DNA from: Acuticoccus mangrovi
GTDB taxonomy: Bacteria > Pseudomonadota > Alphaproteobacteria > Rhizobiales > Amorphaceae
Assembly: GCF_016411865.1 (NCBI RefSeq)
Contig: NZ_JAEKJA010000015.1
Coordinates: 1-64,000 of the forward strand
DNA length: 64,000 nucleotides
Reading direction: 5' to 3'
The position numbers and the translations under genes are program-made. Positions within the stretch are counted from its first letter, which is position 1. Every line of letters starts with the position of its first letter. This document shows positions 34,018 to 42,417 of this stretch, piece after piece. The notes below the pieces were generated by a model. The model worked only from the letters and a program-made list of their open reading frames with translations, was not told where the DNA came from and searched no databases.

Positions 34018-34254
34018 CTAGTAGTTCGAGCTCGCCACCCGAGCCGTCGTAGATTTCGCGCGCTTCTGTGAGCTAACCCGACGCTTCTGCTGGGTGGTGG
34101 CCGGCTTCGTCGTGGTGGTGGCGGTGGTGGTCACGCGCGGAGCGCTCACCGGCTCGACCTGAGGCCGCTCGTCCTGCACCTGACATCCTGCGGTGATGAT
34201 CGCCGTCGACATCAAAGCGCCGGCAACGGAAAGCAAGCCGCGGAGGCTGGGCAT
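34018..34254 (-). CDS. Small Thr-rich lipoprotein
   Basis: This 78-residue protein has a lipoprotein signal: a hydrophobic stretch LLSVAGALMSTAIITAG ending in cysteine 24 (ITAGC). The mature part is short, rich in threonine, with basic residues (PRVTTTATTTTKPATTQQKRR when read in parts), and probably disordered. It lies 85 bp upstream of the caspase-Sel1 gene on the same strand. It may tether or decorate the outer membrane, but no family is recognised. Confidence 0.6.
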   Translation of the reverse strand: MPSLRGLLSVAGALMSTAIITAGCQVQDERPQVEPVSAPRVTTTATTTTKPATTQQKRRVSSQKRAKSTTARVASSNY

Positions 34255-34304
34255 CTACCGACTATCCATTTGCTGATGAAATATTATCGAATTTCCATTT
34301 GTTC

Positions 34305-34757
34305 CTAAAGATCTACCATGTTCGCCACATAAGCGTCAAACCCGATTCCGTACGTCAGGACCCAGTTCGGCTGCCATTTCTCGCGAATCAGCGCGAAGCG
34401 ACGGCGGACGAATGCGGCGGTCTCCGCGGCGGGAGCGGCGAGCGGCCGACGCGTCGCGGGCGGCAGCACTTCGACGGTGAGGTCCCGGCGCACGAACGGT
34501 GAGAGATCGGGGTCGGAGACGACGAACACGACCCGGTCGAAGCGGGCGAACTGCCCAGGCGCCGCGGTGAGAAAGTCCTCGGTGGCGCGCGCCGAGCGTT
34601 CGAGCAACAGAACGAGCGCGAGCGAGGCCGGCGGGGCTTCGGCAAAGAGGTAGAGCTCGCTCGGGCCTTCCGCGGGGGGCGTCGGCGGCGCGGCGGCGCG
34701 CAGCCTCGTGAGCCAGCTCAGCACGCTTCGTCCGCCGCGCCCCGAAGCGGCGTCCAT
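34305..34757 (-). CDS. Protein of unknown function
   Basis: This 150-residue frame shows regular strand and helix alternation (ELYLFAEAPPASLALVLLLERSARATEDFLT, RFDRVVFVVSDPDLSPFVRRDL, ETAAFVRRRFALIREKWQPNWVLTYGIGFDAYV). VVSDPDLS resembles strands of nucleotide- or sugar-binding folds, but no family is assigned. It lies 50 bp upstream of the lipoprotein gene on the same strand and diverges from the glycosyltransferase gene starting at 34841. A very short intergenic distance means both promoters overlap its 5' end. The coding nature is likely but not certain. Confidence 0.55.
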   Translation of the reverse strand: MDAASGRGGRSVLSWLTRLRAAAPPTPPAEGPSELYLFAEAPPASLALVLLLERSARATEDFLTAAPGQFARFDRVVFVVSDPDLSPFVRRDLTVEVLPPATRRPLAAPAAETAAFVRRRFALIREKWQPNWVLTYGIGFDAYVANMVDL

Positions 34758-34840
34758 ATTCCTATGGACAGTCGCCGACTTCGCATGGTGTGGTTCCCGC
34801 CGGCCCCGCGACCGGCTGCTCCACCAGATCCTTCCCCTCG

Positions 34841-37198
34841 ATGGTGCACTACACCGATCTCCTCTTCATCGCAGATCCGCGTTTTCCCGGCGGGACCTCG
34901 ACCGCGCTGGCGACGGAAATCGCGGCGGCGCGCAAGCTCGGCATAGCCTCCGCGCTCTTGCCCGTGAAGGGACCGGCGCTCGTCAAAGGATGGCCGTTCC
35001 ACGCCGAGATCCGGGCCGCCCTCGACGCGGGCGAGACGCGCCTCGTCGAGCCGGGCGCCCGCATCCACGCGCGCGTCGCCGTGATCCATCACCCTTCCCT
35101 CTTCGAACTCTTGCCGTGCACCCCGTTGCGCGTCGAGGCCGACGTCGGCGTCATCGTCCTGCATCATCCCCGGTTCGATGCGGCGGGCAAGGTGCAATAC
35201 GACCTCGAGCGCGTCGTCGCCAACGCGCGGACGGCGCTGGGTACCGAGCTCCGTCTCGGACCGGTCGGGCCGCTCGTTCGCCAGCAGCTGCCGCCGGACG
35301 GGGTCGCCGGGGCGCCGCTCCTGTCGCGCGACTGGGTCAACATCATCGACGTCGACGACTGGCCGGCCCGCGGCGAGCGGCCCGTGGCGGCGCCCGCGCG
35401 CATCGGCCGCCACTCCCGCCCGAGCCTGGACAAATGGCCGACGACGCTGGAGACGGCGCTCCTCGCCTATCCGGACGATCCGGCGTTCGAGGTCTCGATG
35501 CTCGGCGCAGACCGCTTCCTCGCCGACCGCTACGGCCACGTGCCGCTCCACTGGCGGCTGCGGCCGTTCGAGGCGGGCGTCGTGAAGGACTATCTCACCT
35601 CGCTCGACTTCTACGTCTACTATCACGCGGACGACTGGATCGAGGCGTTCGGGCGCTCGATCCTCGAGGCGGCGACCGTCGGCCTGGTGGTGATCCTGCC
35701 GCCGCACTTCGAGGCGCTGTTCGGCCCGGCCGCGATCTACCGCGAGGCGGACGCCGTCGCGACCACCATCGCCCACTTCGCCGCCCGCCCCGCCGAGTAC
35801 GCCAAGCAGAGCGCGCGGGCCCGCGCCCACGTCGCGAAGACGTTCGGCCCGCACACCCTGCGCGAGCGCCTGGAGCTCCTCGACCCCGAGCGGATCACCC
35901 TGTCGAAGGCCTGGCCGAAGCCGGCATTTCCCCTTGCGGCGGCCCCGAGCCCGAAGCGCGTCGTGTTGATGTCCTCCAACGGCGTCGGCCTCGGCCACCT
36001 GACCCGGCTCCTCGCGGTCGCGGACCGGTTGCCGGCCGACGTCGAGCCGGTGTTCCTGACGCTGTCGCGCGCCGCCGGCCTCGTGGCGCAGGCGGGGTAC
36101 ATGGTCGAGTACCGGCCCTTCCACCGCGGGCTCGACTGCTCGATCACCGCGTGGAACGCGAACCTTGCCGAAGACATCGTCGACGTCCTCTCCTACTACG
36201 GCGCGCAAGCGTTCGTGTTCGACGGCAACATGCCCTATGCCGGCGTCGTCGAGGCGCTCGAGACGCTCTCCGACCGCCGTTCCGTGTGGATCCGGCGCGG
36301 GTTCTGGACCGACGGGCACCGCTCGGCGTTGGCGAAGGCCGGCGCGTTCGACGCGGTGATCGAGCCCGGCGACATCGCCGGCGCTCTCGACACCGGGCCG
36401 ACGGCGGGGGCGCGTGCGGGCGTCCACCTCGTGAACCCCATTGTTCGCGGCGATCCCGACACGTGTCTGCCGCGGGCGGAGGCGCGCCGGCAGCTGGGGC
36501 TTGCCGCCGACGGCGTCCACGTCCTCCTGTCGCTGGGCAGCCGCACGAACTTCGAGTTCGGCGATGCGCCGGGCCTCCTCGTCGACATGCTCGCCGCCCA
36601 CGACGGCGTGCACATCCACGATCTGCGCTCCCCGCTCGCGACCCGCGTGGCCGACGAGCGGCCGGACGGCGACGGGGCACGGGCCGACGGGGCGCGGGCC
36701 GACGGGGCCGCCGGCGCCGTGCTCCCCCTCGAGCGTTATCCGATCTTTCCCTTCCTCCATGCCTTCGACTTCCTCGTCGGCACCTGCGGCTACAACACGT
36801 TCCACGAATGCGTGCTGGCGGGACTGCCGGCGATCTACGTGCCCAACGACGCGCCGGAGATGGACCGGCAGGACCTGCGGGCGCGCTTCGGGGAGATTGC
36901 CGGGTTCGCGCGCGTGGTCTCCACCGCCGACCCCTACGTCGCGCGGCAGGCCGTGGCCGACCTGATGGACGCGCCGACGCGGCGGGCGATGGCGCGCCGG
37001 GCCGCCGCGTTCGCCTCCGCCAACGGCGCCGCCGAGGTCGCCCGCTTCGTGAGCGAATATGCGAACCTTCGCAAGATGGGGTCGCGCAGCGAGGTCGTCG
37101 CCGCCCGCGGCGGTGGCGGGCAGGCTGCCCGCCAAGGCACCGTCGGCCGCCCCGCCACCAAGGACGGCAGCGCCAAGACGACCGTCAAGGGCCGGTGA
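34841..37198 (+). CDS. Double glycosyltransferase (two GT-B type domains)
   Basis: This 785-residue protein appears to be a fusion. Residues 1-350 resemble a GT-B glycosyltransferase: YTDLLFIADPRFPGGTSTALATEIAAARKLG at the N-terminus, then DYLTSLDFYVYYHADDWIEAFGRSILEAATVGLVVILP near 250, the donor-site pattern with its glutamate. Residues about 380-760 resemble MurG-type transferases: VVLMSSNGVGLGHLTRLLAVADRLP with GxGHxxR, and FLVGTCGYNTFHECVLAGLPAIYVPN with the donor-binding GxxxxxE. ATG 34841 is chosen because similarity begins there. About residues 607-625 hold a low-complexity DGARADGARADGA insertion. The C-terminus is basic and disordered. It overlaps the 3' end of the caspase-EF-hand gene by 14 bp on the opposite strand. 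The acceptor is unknown. Confidence 0.75.
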   Translation: MVHYTDLLFIADPRFPGGTSTALATEIAAARKLGIASALLPVKGPALVKGWPFHAEIRAALDAGETRLVEPGARIHARVAVIHHPSLFELLPCTPLRVEADVGVIVLHHPRFDAAGKVQYDLERVVANARTALGTELRLGPVGPLVRQQLPPDGVAGAPLLSRDWVNIIDVDDWPARGERPVAAPARIGRHSRPSLDKWPTTLETALLAYPDDPAFEVSMLGADRFLADRYGHVPLHWRLRPFEAGVVKDYLTSLDFYVYYHADDWIEAFGRSILEAATVGLVVILPPHFEALFGPAAIYREADAVATTIAHFAARPAEYAKQSARARAHVAKTFGPHTLRERLELLDPERITLSKAWPKPAFPLAAAPSPKRVVLMSSNGVGLGHLTRLLAVADRLPADVEPVFLTLSRAAGLVAQAGYMVEYRPFHRGLDCSITAWNANLAEDIVDVLSYYGAQAFVFDGNMPYAGVVEALETLSDRRSVWIRRGFWTDGHRSALAKAGAFDAVIEPGDIAGALDTGPTAGARAGVHLVNPIVRGDPDTCLPRAEARRQLGLAADGVHVLLSLGSRTNFEFGDAPGLLVDMLAAHDGVHIHDLRSPLATRVADERPDGDGARADGARADGAAGAVLPLERYPIFPFLHAFDFLVGTCGYNTFHECVLAGLPAIYVPNDAPEMDRQDLRARFGEIAGFARVVSTADPYVARQAVADLMDAPTRRAMARRAAAFASANGAAEVARFVSEYANLRKMGSRSEVVAARGGGGQAARQGTVGRPATKDGSAKTTVKGR

Positions 37199-38825
37199 AG
37201 AGGCCGATGCGGCCGGCCTGACAGCGCGTGTTGCCGAGCGCGGCCACGACGCGCTCCGGCTCCGGCGCGGCTCCGCCGGAACGCCGCAACAGATCGTGCA
37301 GGCCGAGCGGCGGCCGCTCGCAGAACAGCGCCACGAGCTGATCGGCGCCCGCGGGAGGCGCGACGCGGAAGCGCATCGTCGCGGGCCCGCGCAGCGGGGC
37401 GAGCCGCTCGACGCCCGGAGGCTCGAGCCCCCACTGGACGGCCCCATCGCTCGCGATGTTGAAGAGCGTCAGGTAGGCAAGGCTCGACGAGGGCGGCGTG
37501 AAGCGGAAGCCGACGATGGTGCCGATCGGATGGCGGCGCGGCGGCTGCAGCGCCGCGACGCCTGCGGGTGCGAGGTGCGGGTCCTTCAGCGCATCGACCG
37601 TCGCGACGAGTTGGGCACGGCGCACCTGCGCGAGCGCCGCATCCACGCTCGCGACCGTCATGATCCGGTCGCCGGTGCGGTTGTAGACGGTCCATCCGTC
37701 GTCGGCGGCCTCGAAGGTCACCGCGGCGCCCCGCCCGCCGGGCACGCAGACGGCACAGGCGGCAAGGTCGAACGGAGCCGGCCCGACGAAGTGGACGGAG
37801 ACGGGGCCCGGCAGTCTGGCATCGTCGAGCGCCCCCGCGGACGGCCGCGCGGTGGTGCCGCTGCGGCGGCCGAGCGGCAAGGCGACGGCCGCGCCGTCGC
37901 GCGGCACGACGCGCGGCTGCTGCTGCTGCTCCATGGCGGTGAACACCCGGTCTTCCAGATAGTCGCCGAGCTCGGCCTGGGACAGCACGCCGTCCTCGTC
38001 GGCATCGGCCTCGCCGTCGATGGCGCGGGCGAAGAACCAGGAGAGCGCACCGTGCGCCTCGCCCTCGAAGCTCGTCTCCATCACGAGGCGGCTCTCGGAG
38101 GCGGTGGCGAAGACCTGAGTGACATGCGGCGGCGGCGCGGCCCCCTCCTCCGGTACGGCGTCCGCGACGACCTCGGCCTCTGCGCTTTCGGCGGGTGCCG
38201 CGAACTCCTCGAGCGGCAGTTCCCACACCCCGGCATTGCGGCTCAGTCCGGTGATCCGGGCGGCGATGTCCCGTTCCAGCCCGGCCGCGTGGCAGGCATC
38301 GCTGACGAAGACGATGCGCGTCGGCGCGGCGGCCAGGAACATCGCCTGCAGCGCATCGTCCGTCAGCCGGCCGAGGCTCGGCCGCGCGGGATCGAAGTCG
38401 TGGAAGAGCAGCGTCTCGTCGCGCCCGTCGGTGGTCTCGTCGAATGGCGGCCGGGTCTCGATCTCCTGCCCGCCGTGGCCGGAGAAGGTGACGAGCACGA
38501 CATCGTCAGGCCCGGCCCCGGCAAGCGCCCGGTCCCAGGCCTGCAGGAAGGCGGAGAGGGTCGCCCGATCGTCGATGAGGAGCTGCTCGGGCGGCACGAC
38601 GACGCCGGCGGAGCGCAGCGCGCGGGCGATCTCCTGCGCATCGTTGCGCGCGCCGGCGAGGTCGGTCGGCGGAGCGGCCGCGCCGGGGTCCGGAAAATGC
38701 GCATAGTCGTTGATCCCGACGATGACAGGGCGGATCTCGGCGCGGGCATCGGCGAGGGCGCCGGCGGATGCGACGAACCCTCCGGCGAGAACGGCGAGGA
38801 CGAGCCGCCGGATAGGCGAGGTCAC
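37185..38825 (-). CDS. Exported caspase-fold protein with EF-hand and DUF4384-like end
   Basis: This 546-residue protein starts with a signal peptide (IRRLVLAVLAGGFVASAGALADARA). Residues 31-265 are a caspase domain: IRPVIVGINDYAHFP, the catalytic histidine in TFSGHGGQ (H117) and the catalytic cysteine in SDACHAAG (C178), with the DTxxDG loop TTDGRDETLL. An EF-hand-like loop DADEDGVLSQAEL lies near residues 275-287, suggesting calcium control, as in metacaspases. The last 130 residues (FTPPSSSLAYLTLFNIASDGAVQWGLEP) resemble DUF4384. It is the third gene of an operon with DUF4384-like and OmpA-domain genes, overlapping the OmpA gene by 4 bp. Target proteins are unknown. Confidence 0.88.
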   Translation of the reverse strand: MTSPIRRLVLAVLAGGFVASAGALADARAEIRPVIVGINDYAHFPDPGAAAPPTDLAGARNDAQEIARALRSAGVVVPPEQLLIDDRATLSAFLQAWDRALAGAGPDDVVLVTFSGHGGQEIETRPPFDETTDGRDETLLFHDFDPARPSLGRLTDDALQAMFLAAAPTRIVFVSDACHAAGLERDIAARITGLSRNAGVWELPLEEFAAPAESAEAEVVADAVPEEGAAPPPHVTQVFATASESRLVMETSFEGEAHGALSWFFARAIDGEADADEDGVLSQAELGDYLEDRVFTAMEQQQQPRVVPRDGAAVALPLGRRSGTTARPSAGALDDARLPGPVSVHFVGPAPFDLAACAVCVPGGRGAAVTFEAADDGWTVYNRTGDRIMTVASVDAALAQVRRAQLVATVDALKDPHLAPAGVAALQPPRRHPIGTIVGFRFTPPSSSLAYLTLFNIASDGAVQWGLEPPGVERLAPLRGPATMRFRVAPPAGADQLVALFCERPPLGLHDLLRRSGGAAPEPERVVAALGNTRCQAGRIGLFTGP

Positions 38826-39901
38826 GATCGCTGCTCGAGCACCACCTCGACGCGGCGCGCGATCGCCCGCCGCTCCTCCTGGTCGTAGGCGTCGTCGGAG
38901 GTGAGCACCGGCGGCTCGCTCTCGCCCTTGCCCAGAACGACGATGCTCGCCGCGACGCCCGCATCGAGCAGCGCCTCGCGCACGCTGCGCGCCCGGCGAC
39001 GCGAGAGCTCGAGATTGTAGGCCTCGTCGCCCACCTCGTCGGTGTGCCCGACGAGGGTGACGTGGGCGATATTCGCGACGATCAGGAAGGCGGCGAGGCG
39101 CTCGGCCTCGCGGCGCCCCTCCTCGGTGAGCGTGTTGGAATCGAAGGCGAAGCGGATCGGCGCAAAGATGCGGGCCTCGGAGACTCCGGCGGCGGCTCCG
39201 TCGCCGCTCCCGACCGTGGCTTCGGCGGTCTGTTGGGCTCCAACCGTCGGTTCAGATTGGGCGGTCTCGTCGGTGCCGCCGTCGCCGGCGGTTCCGGGTG
39301 CGGGGTCGGCGGGCGCGTCCGGATCCCAGGAAAGGCCGCGCGTGAGGTAGCGCAGCGCGCCCGTCGGCTCGCCGCCGCGCGAGAGGGTGGTCTCGAGCGA
39401 GCCGGCGAGCATCATGTTCTCCTGCGCGAGCTTGGCGAGGGTGCGGGCTGGCGCGTCCGTCCAGGGACCCGGCGGGGTGACGGCGGGATCGGTCAGCGCG
39501 TCGATGGCGGCATTATAGTAGCGGGCCGCGGCGGCCCGCTCGCGCCGGGAGGCGGCGACGTCGCCGCGCACGGCGATGACGGCCCAGTGCAGGGCGGGCG
39601 CTTCCGACAGCGCCTGTTCGGCCCCGGCGGCGTCGCCTTCGGCGAGGCGCTGGCGGGCGATGGCCGCGATCGCCGCGGAGGCCTGGCGGCGGACCGTGCT
39701 TCGCGCCGCGCCCTGGCAGCCGCCCGCCTCGGCCGCGGCAACCATCTGGAGGACCTCGGCCGGCGCGTCGGCGCGAACGGCCGACTTGAGCCGTCCGCCG
39801 TCGAGCGCGCAGGGCCCACCCGCGGCAAGAACCGGCGCGGCGGGCGCCGTCAGCAGCGCGGCCGCGGCGAGGGGGATGGCGAAGCGGGGCAGAAGCGGCA
39901 T
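38822..39901 (-). CDS. OmpA-family peptidoglycan-binding protein
   Basis: This 359-residue protein has a signal peptide ending AAPVLAA-GGP. The middle (residues 30-190) is alanine-rich and helical with repeat-like segments such as AAAARYYNAAIDALTDPA. A low-complexity linker precedes the OmpA domain at about 235-359: IRFAFDSNTLTEEGRREAERLAAFL, then VTLVGHTDEVGDEAYNLELSRRRARSVREALLDAGV, with the conserved aspartate and arginine that hold diaminopimelate. It therefore anchors to peptidoglycan in the periplasm. It is gene two of the operon, 13 bp after the DUF4384-like gene and overlapping the caspase gene, and may position the other two products at the wall. Confidence 0.92.
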   Translation of the reverse strand: MPLLPRFAIPLAAAALLTAPAAPVLAAGGPCALDGGRLKSAVRADAPAEVLQMVAAAEAGGCQGAARSTVRRQASAAIAAIARQRLAEGDAAGAEQALSEAPALHWAVIAVRGDVAASRRERAAAARYYNAAIDALTDPAVTPPGPWTDAPARTLAKLAQENMMLAGSLETTLSRGGEPTGALRYLTRGLSWDPDAPADPAPGTAGDGGTDETAQSEPTVGAQQTAEATVGSGDGAAAGVSEARIFAPIRFAFDSNTLTEEGRREAERLAAFLIVANIAHVTLVGHTDEVGDEAYNLELSRRRARSVREALLDAGVAASIVVLGKGESEPPVLTSDDAYDQEERRAIARRVEVVLEQRS

Positions 39902-39914
39902 GGCTGGCCTTCCG

Positions 39915-41342
39915 TCAGTCGGTGCGCGGGGCGACGGCGAAGCGCATCACCGCGGTCGCGCGGTCCGGCTCGGCATCGTCGGCGACGGCAGCGGCCGTCC
40001 CGTCGGCTGCGGCGAGCGCGGCCTCGACCCTGGCCGCGTCGTCTTCGCCGAGGATGCGTCCCGCGTCCGACGGCCCGGCCGCGCACGCCGGCCCCTTGAT
40101 GTGCCGCACGGAGCCGAGCGCCAAGGGACCCGCATCGCAGAGGGCGACGAAGGTCTCCTCCCCCGCCGACGTCAGCGTCGCCCGTCCGGTGGGCGGGAAA
40201 TAATAGGGGGTCCGCGCGGTCATCACCACGTGCGGAGTCCGCGGGTTCGGCACCAGGAGGCACAGCTCGCCGTCGGCGCTCGCGTTGAGGATCGTCAGCC
40301 GACAGTCGCGCCGGCTGACGATGCCGACGCGGAAGCTGTCGCCGACACGATAGGCGTCGCGGTCGGGGACGAGGTAGACCTCGTTGCGCTCGACCGCGGG
40401 GACGGGCGCGACATCGGCCGCGGCCGCCTTGGGCGGCGGCGGCTCGCAGCCTTCGAGGATGACGGGCTCGGCGAGCGCACGGAAAGCCGCGATGGCGCGT
40501 CCGTCCGCAGCATCGACACGCACGGCGAGCGCGTTGGCGGCGCGCCGGTCGGGCCGCACCACGATCGATGCGACCTCGGAGGGGGGTGCCGAGCCGCCCT
40601 CCCCCACAGCCTCCCCGATCGCCCCGTCGGCGCGCAGCTGCGCCGAGAGGCGGGCGACGAGGTGGCGCAGCTCCGGCGCGATCTGGCATGTCTCGGCGAC
40701 GTTCGACGTCACCTCGATCGCCGGGGACACGGCAAGCCCCGCCGCCGCGATCGAGCGGAGCGCCGACTTCAGCCCCGGTCCCAGAAGGACGTAGTCCGCG
40801 TCCGCCCCATAGGTGCGCTTCCTGACCCGGAAGGTCGCCGCATCGAGGGCGAGGACAGCGGTTTCCGAGCAGCCATATTCACCGTGGCGGTCGCGGCCGA
40901 GAAGGTTGAGCTGGACGACGACCTCGTCGGGAGACGGCCGGATCGCGTCCGCCGTGAGCACCAGCGGGGCCTCGTAGCGCCGCTGCAGCGTCTCGACGAG
41001 TTCGCGCCGGGCCTCCTCGCCGCCGTGCAGCAGCGTCGGCAGGACGTCGACGGTCTCGATCTGGTTGGCGCGCCACAGCGCGATGGAGTTGACGGCACCG
41101 GTGATCGCGATGTTGACGAACGTGCGGTCGACCTCGGTGAAGCGCAGGGTCGTGCGGGGCACGCCGATGACCAGCACCTCGCGCACCTTGTCACCCTCGA
41201 CCTGGAGGCAGCCGCTGATGCGCTCGGCCATCGGACCGAGCGCGGTGGCGAACGCGTCCTCGAGGTCCTGCGCGCGCGCCGGGGTGGCGAGCGCCAGCAC
41301 CAATGCGACGACCGCGCCAACGTAGGCCCTCGTTCCTCCCAT
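39915..41342 (-). CDS. Exported protein with DUF4384-like domain
   Basis: This 475-residue protein begins at ATG 41342, 5 bp after AAGGAA, with a signal peptide (AYVGAVVALVLALATPARA-QDL). An earlier in-frame start at 41375 is rejected. The N-terminal 200 residues contain strand-rich segments with a possible curli-assembly-like or FlgT-like fold (GDKVREVLVIGVPRTTLRFTEV). Residues about 300-390 match the DUF4384 pattern: NEVYLVPDRDAYRVGDSFRVGIVSRRDCRLTILNASADGELCLLVPN, in which a strand-turn-strand unit reads as a surface or substrate-presenting domain. It is the first gene of the operon with the OmpA and caspase proteins. Function is unknown; the arrangement suggests an envelope complex. Confidence 0.8.
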   Translation of the reverse strand: MGGTRAYVGAVVALVLALATPARAQDLEDAFATALGPMAERISGCLQVEGDKVREVLVIGVPRTTLRFTEVDRTFVNIAITGAVNSIALWRANQIETVDVLPTLLHGGEEARRELVETLQRRYEAPLVLTADAIRPSPDEVVVQLNLLGRDRHGEYGCSETAVLALDAATFRVRKRTYGADADYVLLGPGLKSALRSIAAAGLAVSPAIEVTSNVAETCQIAPELRHLVARLSAQLRADGAIGEAVGEGGSAPPSEVASIVVRPDRRAANALAVRVDAADGRAIAAFRALAEPVILEGCEPPPPKAAAADVAPVPAVERNEVYLVPDRDAYRVGDSFRVGIVSRRDCRLTILNASADGELCLLVPNPRTPHVVMTARTPYYFPPTGRATLTSAGEETFVALCDAGPLALGSVRHIKGPACAAGPSDAGRILGEDDAARVEAALAAADGTAAAVADDAEPDRATAVMRFAVAPRTD

Positions 41343-41571
41343 GCCGTTCCTTTCGACCTGTGGCGTGCATCTCACATCAGAAGACGCCGATGCCTCAACC
41401 TACGATTCTGTGAACGGCACGGACAAGCGGCCTCGGGCCGGACCCGTGCGACGGCCCGAAGGCGGCGGGCGGGACAACGACCGACGCGCCTCCCCTTCCG
41501 GCGCGCCGCGCCGGCTCGCACGCACCTCGCCGAGGGCGGGGACGGGTGCTCGCCCTCGGCGTCTCGGCGCG

Positions 41572-42321
41572 TTATGCGGCGAGTGCCACCGCGTCGGCAC
41601 CGGCGGGCTGGAAGAGCGGGCAGCTCGGATCGGTCACCGCGCGCCAGATGGCGTCGACGACATCGCGAGATTGCGTGACGACGGCGCCCGCGGCCTCCAT
41701 GTGAGCGGCGAGCACCTCGTCGGCGAAGGCGCGATAGGGTTCGGGAATCCCGGCCACCTCCGCCATCTTGCCGCGCGCGTTGTCGGCGAAGCGGGTTCCG
41801 GGGGCGAGGCCGGGCACCACCAGGCGCGTGCGGATTCCGAATGGCGCGAGCTCCAGCGCGAGACACTGGGTGAAGGCGTTCACCGCCGCCTTGCTGGCCG
41901 TGTAGATCGGCAGCAGGGGCAGTGACTTGAGCGTGGTGCTCGACGAGACGTTGACGATCGTGCCCGCGCCACGCTCGCGGAACTGGGGCAGCACGGCGCG
42001 GATCATCTCCATCGTGCCGAAGGTGTTGGTCTCGAAGATGTCGCGGATCGCCGCTTCCGGCGTTCCCTCCAAAGGCCCCATCCAGCCGATGCCGGCATTG
42101 TTGACGAGGGCGTCGATGGGGCCTGCCGCCGCCACCGCACGGTCGATCGAATCGCGATCGGTGACGTCGAGCGGCAGGATGCGCAGCCGGTCCGAGGTGG
42201 GCAGCACGTCCTGCCGCGGGCTGCGCATCGTGGCGACGACCGACCATCCCCGGTCGAGGAAGTGGCGTGCGGTCTCCAGCCCGAAGCCGGAGGAGCATCC
42301 GGTGATCAATACGCTGTTCAT
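41572..42321 (-). CDS. SDR-family oxidoreductase
   Basis: This 249-residue short-chain dehydrogenase has the cofactor motif TGCSSGFG at residues 7-14, an arginine after strand two (VVATMRSP) that favours NADP, NNAG near 83, the catalytic serine in VNVSSSTTL and YTASK near 143. The C-terminal helical region lacks the usual DGG ending, which fits the classical subgroup acting on larger substrates. ATG 42321 follows GGAGA. It diverges from an AraC-type regulator, with a palindrome in the 96-bp gap, so the regulator probably controls this gene. Confidence 0.9.
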   Translation of the reverse strand: MNSVLITGCSSGFGLETARHFLDRGWSVVATMRSPRQDVLPTSDRLRILPLDVTDRDSIDRAVAAAGPIDALVNNAGIGWMGPLEGTPEAAIRDIFETNTFGTMEMIRAVLPQFRERGAGTIVNVSSSTTLKSLPLLPIYTASKAAVNAFTQCLALELAPFGIRTRLVVPGLAPGTRFADNARGKMAEVAGIPEPYRAFADEVLAAHMEAAGAVVTQSRDVVDAIWRAVTDPSCPLFQPAGADAVALAA

Positions 42322-42369
42322 GATCGCGTCTCCTGTTCTTGGACGCCTCGGCATATCGACGTTGCGGCT

Positions 42370-42394
42370 CGGACTTTCTATAATCGGAAGTCCG
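42370..42394. promoter_or_regulatory. Inverted repeat around a TATAAT box, SDR/AraC shared promoter
   Basis: CGGACTT (42370-42376) and AAGTCCG (42388-42394) are perfect inverted repeats with an 11-bp spacer that contains TATAAT (42379-42384). The site lies 24 bp before the AraC-type gene and 49 bp before the divergent SDR gene. Regulator binding would cover the -10 region. No good -35 hexamer was found at 17 bp. Confidence 0.55.
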
Positions 42395-42417
42395 CCGTTC
42401 TCCATTGATCGTCCGAC

